This document shows positions 44,154 to 53,938 of a DNA stretch of 64,000 nucleotides, one piece after another. The stretch's first letter is position 1; every line of letters begins with the position of its first letter. This stretch comes from Zantedeschia hybrid cultivar. Its lineage: Eukaryota; Streptophyta; Magnoliopsida; Alismatales; Araceae. Under the pieces are notes generated by a model. That model ran no database searches, was not told where the DNA came from, and was given only the letters and a program-made list of their open reading frames with translations. The stretch is taken from positions 47,481,980 through 47,545,979 of the forward strand of contig JARZZO010000004.1 in assembly GCA_030544215.1 (NCBI GenBank), given 5' to 3'. Position numbers and translations under genes: made by a program.

Positions 44154-45528
44154 TGTAGACACCGATTTTGGACCCCCTTTTGGTCATGAACCCCATCCAT
44201 CATTAGCCCATCACCACCAAACCCACCACCTTAACTATCTCATCTTTCAGCCCACCAAATAATTAGGTCCATTAACCAATCTCGACTTTAGCCACCTTTT
44301 CGTAGAAGGCCAACCAGCCCGCCTTCCACTATCCTTAGAAGGCCACCCAGCCCGCCTTCCACCATCTTTAGAAAGCCACCCCTTGCCTTCCACCGTCCTT
44401 AGAAGGCCACCCATTGCCTTCCACCATCCTTACAGAAGGGCAACTAGTCCGCCTTCCACCACCTTTCGAAGGCCAGCTACCTGACCTTCCACGGGATTGG
44501 AAGGCAAGATAGTTGGTCGTCCACTCCCCTAACTTCCATCTTGACCTCGTCTTCCCATGATCTCCTCCACTCGCCACCCTCACCCCCACTACTCCGATCA
44601 CTCCCCACTCCGGCAAATGCCGCGCACATAACCTCCGACTCTTGACCACTTCCTATTGGTTCTTTGATGATTTACGGGGATTTAGACCCATATTTTATCA
44701 TATTTTTCCTTCACCTATTTAAACCCTCCATGTTCCCTCGAGAAAGGAGGTTAGGTGGAGTTGGGGTTGGCAGGGGCTGGAAATGTTTCAGTTTGCGAGA
44801 CTGGAGATTGAAGAGCCTTAAGTGGGAGAAAGCCTCGGCAGTCGACGAGTCAGAAGAAGCAAAGGAATCCTCCGCATTCCAAATGGGCATGTTTTCTTAA
44901 CTCTCTCCTTACTTTTCTCCTTTCGTTTTTCATTGCATTCCCACCATCCATCCACTCCGTAACATCATCTTCTCCTCTTACTATTTTCCTTTTACCACAT
45001 TACTTTTACTTTTCACTATTACCACACACGAGCACCCCATCTGCATGAATGCATCTTAGGATAACTAAGCACCCTTTACCCCCAGAGGTTTCAAACAAAA
45101 AACGGAAGGTGGGTGGCCATAACATATGGTCACCTTCCCTCCCCAAACACCCATCCGGTGCGTCCCCTTTCAATTTTAGCTCATTTATTTGTTTGCATGA
45201 ACGGATCTTACATGCCACAGTTCTAATCGGGCTATTTCTTTTCTTTGTTCGTCTTTTCTTTTCAGGGATCCTTACCACATTTTGCGTGTAGACTACCGAG
45301 CTCTCCTCCTTTGGCCGGCCGGAGGATGAGAAGAGGAACCCACTATTCCCGCTCCATCAGAACGCGATCATTCTCACCATCCTGCGGAGCACAGGGACCG
45401 TAAGGTAATGCTCCTGGCGATCACACACTTTGATTCATAACCCTTCCAAATCACCGCAGTGCTAAGACGGATGGAGAAGCCCTCGCCCAAAGCCTACAGT
45501 AGCAGCGGGGACGTTCCGGGCGCCTACA
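44154..45528 (+). repeat. 5' LTR of the Ogre-like element
   Basis: Begins TGTAGACACCGATTTTGG and ends CGCCTACA, seven bases before the primer site. A TATTTAAA box lies at about 44713. The partner LTR is outside the window, so the right boundary rests on the CA end and the primer site only. Confidence 0.65.
44305..44522 (+). repeat. Array of about seven GAAGGC-loop-GCCTTC hairpins
   Basis: Units of 31-35 bp start near 44305, 44338, 44371, 44402, 44435, 44468 and 44499. Each has GAAGGC (or a one-base variant), an 8-10-nt loop and GCCTTCC. It lies upstream of the TATA-like box in the LTR, so it could act as a promoter element array. Confidence 0.75.
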
Positions 45529-45534
45529 GCCCTC

Positions 45535-45553
45535 TGGCGATCACGGTGGGACT
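45535..45553 (+). other. Primer-binding site of the Ogre-like element
   Basis: TGGCGATCACGGTGGGACT resembles the TGGCGACTCCGCTGGGGA-type site reported for Ogre elements (tRNA-Arg in the literature). It is diverged at several bases. Confidence 0.55.
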
Positions 45554-45616
45554 AACTCTCTTGCTCGCCGCGCACATTGTAAGATAGTTTAAAAAAAGGT
45601 AAGAGCTCCTCCCACG

Positions 45617-45904
45617 GACGGCCAAGCACTTGGCCGCCCAGAGTCCCGGATGGCCAAGTACCTAGCCGTCCAGACTCCAGGACGGCCAACTACCTGGCTG
45701 TCCAGGCTCCAAGACGGCCAAGTAGCTGGCCGTTCAGACTCCAAGACGACCAACTACCTGGCCGTCTAGGCTCCAGGACGGCCAAGTAGCTGGCCGTCCA
45801 GACTCCAGGACGGCCAACCACCTGGCCGTCCAGACTCTAGGACAGCCAACCACCTGGCCGTCCAGGCTCCAGGACGGCCACAGTTCTAGCCATCCAAGCC
45901 CTTA
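45617..45904 (+). repeat. 32-bp hairpin minisatellite, about nine copies
   Basis: Units start every 32 bp from 45617 (45649, 45681, 45713, 45745, 45777, 45809, 45841, 45873). Each contains ACGGCCA, a 6-nt loop and TGGCCGT, so every unit is a small perfect or near-perfect palindrome, joined by CCAGRCTCCAGG. It sits in the RNA leader between primer site and gag, where packaging and translation signals normally lie. Confidence 0.92.
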
Positions 45905-46433
45905 GGTGGCTGGCCTTCTGGCCGTCCAATTTTCACTTGTTCATTAAATTGTTGCGTGTTCCAGTTTTTTGTTTACTGTTCTCTTGTCTGTTGATCTGTG
46001 GGTTAAATCCAGGGTATTATTTGCGGGGGTTTTTAAGGAAGAGCCGTCATCACACTTCTAGTTACCTCTCCCACAGTGTTCGACTCTCCACCTGAGGATT
46101 CCCACTCGGGTATGACTAGTCTTATTCTGTTGGGAACCTCCGTCAGTCTCCGCGAGCCAGGGATTCCCACTTGGCCGCCGAGCGGGTTGTACCTAAACCA
46201 CCTAATAAGATCCTAAGTTCGTGTGAGGAATTAAGCCTTCCCATTCAAAATCGTCCACTCGTAGGCGTCACTGAGAGAATTATTTCAAAATCAAAGACAC
46301 CTAACTAAACTTTGGTGGAACAGGTTTTGAAAGAAAAGTACAGGATCATTAAGGGTTTGAACTTGATTTGTTAGAAACCAACACTCATAATGCATAGTTA
46401 ACCTTTCAAGTGAAATATAAAATCTCTTAGGAT

Positions 46434-48700
46434 TTGTGTTTCATAATGAATCGAATGTATGGTAACACTATGTATGATGACATGGATGAGTTTTGTAACA
46501 ATGTCACACACAATCCTCTGTTCGAGATTGAAGAGGATCCACAACAAACATTTGTGGGCATATTCCAAACATCTAGAGAGGAACTTAGGAAAAGATGCTC
46601 GGATGAATCTTCTTCTTCAGAAAGTGACCCTATAATCTCCAACATAACCTTCCAAAACTCGAGGGAGGACCCGGAACTTATTGCCGTGTTATCACGGTAC
46701 ACCCCTGATCAACTCATCCAGTTGGCCTCTTGTGGCAAAACTCAAGATGCCACTCCTCGGAGAACTCACTTCCAAGGATCTTCCAACAGAGCTCAGACTC
46801 GCATCAACCAGCCAACTCCTACTCCAGTTGCTCTACCCGTCATGCTGATTCCAGTCTCTCAAACTACACCTCCTCCCAAGCAAGAGGAATTCATCTACAA
46901 AAGTGAGGTTGAAACCTATGTGCGTAAGCTCATGGCCGAGAAACTTACCCTGAAACAACCGCACTCTCACTTGAGTTATTGCAAGCTCCCTTCGGCCTAC
47001 TTTCCACTAGGATTCAAAGCCCCCGAGTACAGGAAATATGATGGCACCTCTTACCCTCATTACTACCTGTCAGGTTTCCTCATGGATTCCCATCAATAGC
47101 TCTATGACAGAGTCCTCCTTGTCCATCTGTTCCAAAAATCCTTAGAAGGTGAGGCCTTAAGATGGTTTTCTTCCTTGCCCACTACAGACCTAATCAATTT
47201 TGATATGGTCTCCGAAAAATTCATCACTCAGTTTGGTCATATGACAGCCATGCCTCCCACCATGTTTGATCTTGTGATGGAGAAGATGAAGTCTGAAGAG
47301 GAGTTCACGTATTTTGCCAACAGGTGGAGGGAAATGGCCTCTAGGGCGGAAGTGGCAATCCCCGAAGCTCAAGCTATCGCCATGTTGGTCAATAACGCTA
47401 CCCCGCAGCTGCGAGCTATTCTCATGCTAAGTGAATTTCACACATTCGCACAACTTTATAATCGAGCTCGGGTAGTTCAATCTCAGATTTGGAGTTCTAC
47501 TTTGCCATCCTTCTTTGAAAATCAGAATAAAAATAAGAAGACCACACAAACTCCACCAATAGAGGGAGTGACAATCAATGAACAAGTGAGTGCCTTAGGA
47601 CAGCCCTTTAGGTCACCCAATCCTATGTCCAGATCAGACAACCAATCCAATCAGAAACCATATTCAGCAATTCCCCCTTCAACTAGCTACAGTTGGCATA
47701 TGCCCAAACGTACCCCATATCCGCCTTTGCCGGAATCTCTATTAGACATTTTCCATGTCTTATTATCTTGCAATGCTATCCAACTTCCACCCCAGCATGA
47801 GGTTATCCCCTACAATGTTGATATGTCCAGATATTGTCCGTATCATAGAGTGTCGGGGAATACAATTTATAACTGCTTCGCTTTCAAGGATTGGGTATAT
47901 GATTTGAATGAGGAAGGCAAGATCAATTGGGGGCACATGAAAGAGGCTATTGAAACCTTGAAAGTCAAAGGCCCTCCGCCCTCTCATCAGGTAGCTCAAG
48001 ATCCATCTAGCTCTCTAGAAAGGGTGAGCACCATTGTCAAAAATTTGGAACCAAATGTCGATCGCAGAGGATAGTACTGAGAGTATGAAGAGGTTGGGAT
48101 ATGGCGTGAGTGTCCCACTAGGATGACCAAACCTAGAAAGCCATTGCGAGGAGTCTCCCCTATTATCCAAGACAAACCTTTGGTCTTGATTCGACCTAGG
48201 GAACAACCAACAGCCATCAACCCAGTCACTCTAGTCCAACTTCCCTCAATTTCAATCAGAGAACCTCCTCTATCCATCTTGTGTCCAACACCAAAGCCGG
48301 GTCCAGTAACCCAATTCTACCTAAAAAATTCACCACCAGTTCAACCACTAAAGTCAGATCAAGCAGTAGACCCCAGTCCGATTGGTGTTACACTGAGAAA
48401 TCGCATCATCCCCCCAACAAATCAACCCTTGGACTCTCAAGAGAATTCAAATATGTCTAGAAGGATTACTCAATTCAAGTATGACATCCTACAGCATCTA
48501 GGAAAAACTCCCGTCAAGATTTCGGTCCTAGAGTTGATTAGGAGATCTTCTACACATAGGGAGACATTGTTCAAATTCCTCCAGCGAATTACAGTCAATG
48601 AAGATCTTCCTATCAGAGGGGTCACAAATGCCATTCTCTCAGTCACCCAGACACCTACGATATCCTTCACAGATAAGGATCTAGCTCCTCCTGAATGCCA
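46434..48700 (+). pseudogene. gag of the Ogre-like element, with stops
   Basis: One frame runs from 46434 to about 48700 and is broken by a TAG at 47097 (probably from CAG) and by stops at 48072 and 48078. The capsid-like core is recognisable: YPHYYLSGFLMDSHQ, LFQKSLEGEALRWFSSLP, then EKFITQFG and FANRWREMAS. It is followed by a zinc-knuckle-like CPYHRVSGNTIYNCFAFKDW. The N-terminus before the core is acidic. A frameshift near 48700 puts the protease in another frame. The translation start at 46434 is the first in-frame Met beyond the leader and is provisional. Confidence 0.8.
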
Positions 48701-49703
48701 ATCCCTTCCCTCATGCTTAACTGCAACACTCAAGGGTCACTCATTGGACTCATCATGTTGGATACCGACGCATCAATCAATGTTTGTCCACTCAAGACCC
48801 TCAAGAAAGTAGGGATTGATCCAGAAAAGATTGGGTCTACTTCCATGATGGTCTCAACCTATGATAATTCTCAAAGACCAACTAATGGGAAACTAGAAAT
48901 TGGCCCAGTGGCCATGATCTTTGAATTCTACATCCTTAATGTCAAGCCCATATACAACGCCATTGGGGGAAGGCCTTTGATGGACCAGACCCTAGGAGTG
49001 CCTTCCACTAACCATCAGTGCTATAAATTCCCATACAATGGGAAGATTGTCAAAATGAAGAGTACCCCCTATGTTGAGTCTTTGAACTCACTCTCGACTG
49101 AACAAATTCCATCCATGATCACTTCTGGAAAAGGGAAAGAGACCATCCTTTCATCGGTTGACTCTCAGCCCAAGTCCCAGCCTAGCATAGGTTGGCAGCT
49201 TATAGACAAAATGGGGTATAGTTCGGGATCTGAGTTAGGCACGGAAGAGCAAGGAATTCAAGAGCCTATCTTTGAAAATCCGACCATTGGGGGATTCAGA
49301 TTGGGTTACCCACTAACCAAACCAACTGAGGAATCAAGAAAATGGACTCTCTTGGATTACTTTGTGAAGGAAAATCAAGAGGTACTCAAGATACACTATC
49401 TTGAGGATGAGTTGAAAGAAACAATCAATGAAGTTCAAAGAGAAGATGAAGAAGATTTCGGTACACAACTGATGTTCTATGAATCAACCACTCGACGAGA
49501 AGGAGCCTCCTTAGTGAGGGATGAACCGGTACCCACTGCTCTCATTCCCTTCTTATTCCACACACCTCCCCTTCTCAGGCTTCAATCACCGGTCGTAGCA
49601 CATTCTCCTGAGTGTTTTATGCATAGAGATTACGACCCCCAAAAGGAGGAAAAGTCACACTCCCATATCGAAGGGTATAAAACCACTAATGAGGAGCCAA
49701 CAT
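48695..49703 (+). pseudogene. Protease plus G-patch-like segment of the Ogre-like element
   Basis: The open frame spans 337 codons. LIMLDTDASINVCPLKTLKK (about 48737-48800) is the aspartic protease active site, but the usual DTG/DNG reads DTD, which should abolish activity. YNAIGGRPLMDQ follows. At 49186-49272, GWQLIDKMGYSSGSELG plus EEQGIQEPI matches the pattern of a G-patch (an aromatic-rich, Gly-spaced RNA-binding motif), with some Gly lost. A Glu-rich linker (about 49360-49470) leads toward RT, which is cut off at 49703 by the next element. Confidence 0.75.
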
Positions 49704-50806
49704 TGTAAGGATCGAGACTTTCGGATCCGGTTTTCGGGGTCGGACCCTGTAGTTCTGGCCCTAGTGGGGGGCCGAGGTTCTGTGACGATTCGCGTCAGGA
49801 CCTCGAGACGCGTTTTGAACGGCGTCCACCGTTACAGACGTGTTTCAGGTTCTGCCACGTGGGTGCCACGTGGGCTGGCTTCGAGCCGCGAGGGTACGGC
49901 CCTATCGTGTCGTCTGAACGGCGTCCGCGTGGAACGACGCCTTTCAGACTGCGACTCTGGGATTGTCAGAGTACGGCTCTGACATGTCGCCTGAACGGCG
50001 TCTGCATAGGACGACGCGTTTCAGAGTCTTTTCAGAGCGGCCGTCACGTCACCTGATAGACGTCCGTGGATGTCGACGCGTTTTAGCCAGTCTCTAGTTA
50101 ACCCCGCGAGCCCTCCTTCTTTCCCTCACTTTTCTTCCTTCTCTCTTTCTCTCCTTCCCTTCCGGCGAACTCGGCGGCAATTCCTCCGCCTCCCTCTTTT
50201 CCTCCCACCATTCCATCTCTCCCTCCACTCCATCCTCTACCTAGCTCCTACCACTACCACCTCAACTTCCACTGCGGCGTTTTACTCTCCGGATGGCAGC
50301 CGACGTCACGGTGGAGTAAGGACGACCACGGCGGTACCGGCGGCGGCATAGGGCGAGATGGGTGGACGGCTTGAAGCTCGGAGGCGTTCAAGTATCCGGT
50401 AGGGTGACGGCTCCCATAGTATTGTGTTTAAACCATGTTTTTCCCCGTTTAAGCATGTTGTGGATCTTTGGTTTTGGGGGGTAGAACAAGCATGTTTAGG
50501 AGTTCTTCTTGATGATATGGGGGATTTCCATGAATGTGGTTTCTTGTTGATTGAATTGCCCCTCTTTCTCCTCCGTTTTTTTTGGGTGATTTTGGGGCTG
50601 TTGGGGTTGAAAAAGGGAGCCCTCGGGCTCATGACAGACTGGTTCCTGGGGTTGAAAGACGTCGTGCATGGACGACGCCTTTTTGAAGGGCGTCAAGCCA
50701 TCACGACGCCTTTTAGGCAGGAACCGCCTTACTGAAAGTCTGCCAGTTCGGAGATTCTGGGACTAAAAGACGTCATGGGCGGGCGACGCGATTTGAATAG
50801 CGTTGG
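49704..50806 (+). mobile_element. Chromovirus-type LTR, left part (split by Athila)
   Basis: Starts TGTAAGGATCGAGAC. It continues at 62472-63730 and ends GGGTCGTTACA directly before a Met-tRNA primer site, so this is a 5' LTR in plus orientation of about 2357 bp once the Athila element and one target copy are removed. It interrupts the Ogre-like element at 49703. The internal region lies mostly past the window end. Confidence 0.8.
49784..50796 (+). repeat. Array of 34-36-bp GACGCC palindromes in the LTR, left part
   Basis: Eight units: about 49784-49818, 49814-49849, 49914-49947, 49991-50024, 50053-50086, 50652-50687, 50683-50718 and 50763-50796. The consensus is CTGAACGGCGTC, a 10-12-nt loop, then GACGCGTTTCAG. 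The loops differ while the arms are kept. Four more units lie on the other side of the Athila insertion. Confidence 0.85.
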
Positions 50807-52758
50807 TGATCGTTTCGAATTGTGCGTCATTAAACACATGAAAACGTTCAATCTAAATTTATCCGGCTCACTCAAATCAAAATTTGAAAATTAATAGTGG
50901 TGAGTCCGAGTCGAACCACAGGGAGTTAGAATTTTAACTTTGAAAACTTTGGACTTTAGTTAGTCTAAAAATAGATGAGAATTTAAATAAACTAATTACT
51001 TAATTAAACTAAAACTAAGTTAACTAATATTACTTAAAAATATGATTACTCAAATTGAACAAGTCTTTTTTTTTTCTTTTCTTTTTCAGAAATTAAACAC
51101 AAACACTTATATAAAAGAAAATAACCACAATTAAATTCTACGACAAAGACATTAAAATTTAACTACGTGTAAAACATGAATTAACTAAAAAATTATAAAT
51201 TACAAAATTCAATTGTTTAATAAACTTAAACCAAATAATCAAAAGATCAATTAATTATCCCTAAACAATTAAACTAATTCTAAACTAATGGGAGAAGGGA
51301 AAGAAACTAGATTAAAATAGGGATAAGTGGGCTGCTGGCGCAATGGACCAACTGCTGGCTCTGGCGCAGTGGACCAATTGGAACCTCTGCTGCTGTTGCC
51401 GCCGGCAGGTTGCTACTGGGTTGAAGAGCTGGAGCTGGCACGTGGAAGCTTCTCCGCATGCAGGCTGTTGCTGGACGAAGCAGGTGCAGCTGCTGTTGGG
51501 TATGCTGGAGCGCTACCGCAGAGATGAGGGGGCACGTGGAAGGAGACACAGGTGCTGGTGGGAGGATGCTGCACGATGCTGCTGGGAGGATACCTTGCTG
51601 CAGGTTCACGGAACAGGTGTTGGCCGGTCGAGCTTTGATGGCTGATGCGTGGAGAGGCTTCAGCAGACGTTGGTGCACCGGGAGGAAAGAACCTGCTGCT
51701 GGGCGTGCATCGCGTGGACGTGCATGGAGGGCAGGAGGAAGCCGGGCTTCAACGCAGCACGTGGATGGAGAGGTGCTTGCAGGTTCTTGCCGCGGAGGAG
51801 CTTCAGCGGCTACGTGCAGGAGGTGCTTTGTTGGGGAGCATGCACCGGAGCACGCGGAGGCCGGCTAGGCTTCAACTTGCAGGCACGTGCTGGTGGAGGA
51901 AGACGGAGAGAGGGAGAAAAGAGGGAGAGACAGAGGAAGGAGGGACTGAGAGATCGTGTGGGAGACCGAGAGAGGGAGGAAACGTGGGAGAAAAACCGAG
52001 AAAGAGGAGGAGATTGGAGAGGAGAGGCTGCTGGAACCAGAGAGAGAGCTGTGGGGAGAGATAACAGAGGGAGAGAAAGAGAGAAACCGAGGGAGAAAGA
52101 GAGTTGCGGGAAGGAAAACTTGGAGAGGAACTGGAGAGGAAGGCTGCTGGGGAAAAGAAAACGAGAGAGAGAAGGCTGCGGGAGAGGTGAGAAAGAGAAG
52201 GGGGCACAGAGCGGGAGAAAGAGAAAAACGTGAAAGAGAGTTGGAGAGACCCCGACTGCGGTTGAGGGAGAGATTAATATAGAGAGTAGGAGGCGTGGGA
52301 AGGAAAATGGAGAAGAAGTAGGACTGGGGTTGGGAAATTAGAGAGAGAGAAGGAAATAGTAGGTTTAAGGAAACTCCAGCGAAGGAAGGAGTCAATTTGT
52401 ATTTTTACCCCTGTTTTAGTTGAAATCCGCACACCGGACCACTCCCAAATTTCCGGAAACTCCTCCAACTGCACTGCATCCTCGGCATGTCCTGTTCACA
52501 TCAAATAAATATAATTTAGCGCATTATCATAAAAATATCATCATATTTATTCATTTCATCTCGGTTTTGTCGAAAAACCGCAAATGCGCTACACTCATTT
52601 GATCACATGAAATGACGATGTTTTTAAGTTAGAATTTGATGAAATTGGTACCGTTGGACTTGTTACACAATTATCTATCATTTCATGCTATTTTGCAGAT
52701 AAAAACATGAGTATGATGCATATGATTGCCCTTAAATGATCAATTTAACACTCTATCA
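50807..52758 (-). repeat. 3' LTR of Athila (left)
   Basis: TGATCGTTTCG...CTCTATCA, 1952 bp. It contains a long purine-rich tract (about 51890-52260 on the plus strand, pyrimidine-rich on the sense strand) just downstream, in element orientation, of a TATATTAA box (about 52271-52279). Frames of up to 194 codons across the tract (51458-52282) are low-complexity Arg/Glu/Gly and not credible genes. Confidence 0.93.
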
Positions 52759-53938
52759 CACCCCCCAACTTACCCATTGCTAGTCCCTTAGCAATGCAAA
52801 TAAGGAAATGTTAGGACAAATAATGAATTATCATGCTTCATTTGTAATATCTTTCACAATCAATTTAAGTGGTAGCCGTTTGGTTGAGCTAAAAAGTTTT
52901 CATATCCCACAATATTTTGATTCAGACAGGTGATTGTGCATGAAATTTGACACACTTAGAACTCGTTTCCGACCTTTCTGGTATATTCTTGCCTTTACTA
53001 CCCTTTAGATAAGACTACCTGGGGAGGAGAAGAGAATACGAGATTTCCCGATTAGTCAGTGAGGACCGTTTTTCAGTTTCCGTCCCAACTCAGCACTTTT
53101 CACGGCTTGGTCATATTTTTGGTACGATGGACTTTTTAGCATGGCGTTTTCTCCATTTTATTGTACTTTTGCTTTTGAGAGTGCGTACTTTTTGCCACTC
53201 TCTTTGTATTGCCTGAGGGGAGGTGCGTACTTTTTGCCACCTACCTTCCTTTAGCTCTTTTAACGCCTTCTGTTGCCTTTAATGTTTACAGCTATCCATT
53301 TTAAATGACCGCCTCTTTTAGAGTGCTGAGTGGGACAGTCCCCTATTACGGATTCTACACATTCCTTTCATTCAACCCAAAAGAAAAATTAGAATAAGTA
53401 GTCTTATCCTTGAGGTTAATTCCAGCAATTCTATACTTTTAAGATCTTCCATTTATTCTAGGTTGCCGTGTGTGTGTGAAAATCATCCTGCTGTGGATTT
53501 TTGTAAAGTGAGATATTTGAACTTTAAAGGCTCTTTAACCAATGCGACTAGCAGAAAACTGATTTGTTTAAGATTTACTTAATAAAACATGATTTTCATG
53601 CAATTTTCCTAGGATGTGAAAAGAAGTTTTAAAAAATTTTACCCTTTTTCAGTGAAAGATATCAGTTTTCTTCAAAAGATTTTCAATAAATGCATATGAT
53701 TGTCCCTCCCCCCAACTTGATTGACATTGTCCTCAATGGCATAAAAGATATGAAAAACATGCAGCCAGAAGAGAATTTGTGAAGGAGCGAAACAACCTGT
53801 AATGACGAGGCGGCGACATACCCACGGCGATTGCTGCTTAGGGACCTAAAAGGAAAGAAATACAAAAGCTGAAATAAAATATTGGGTTGCCTCCCAACAA
53901 GTGCTAAGTTTATCGTCTTCAGCCAGACGGAAGTTCAG
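52759..53938 (-). other. Athila 3' untranslated region with polypurine tract
   Basis: Minus-strand GTTGGGGGGTG (52759-52769) abuts the 3' LTR as the polypurine tract. A second G-rich copy, AAGTTGGGGGGAGGGAC, lies at about 53704-53720 next to CATTGAGGACAATGTC, wording common at the end of Athila pol. No extra envelope-like frame is seen between, although some Athila elements carry one. Confidence 0.65.

Larger units (their letters stand above)
44154..49703 (+). mobile_element. Ogre-like Tat retrotransposon, 5' part
   Basis: LTR, primer site, repeat-rich leader, gag and protease are in order, then the text stops before RT at 49703 because another element's LTR (TGTAAGG) begins at 49704. The rest presumably continues beyond the window. 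The TGTAGACACC LTR start, the TGGCGA...GGTGGGAC primer site and the gag/protease wording fit the Ogre side of the Tat clade; that assignment rests on remembered motifs. Confidence 0.8.

Noticed and set aside
51458..52282. Several overlapping frames of 100-194 codons in the Athila LTRs (also 61171-61995 and the antisense 176-codon frames)
   Set aside because: They follow from the purine-rich tract, give low-complexity Arg/Glu/Gly or Ser/Leu/Pro peptides, and are present on both strands in both LTRs.
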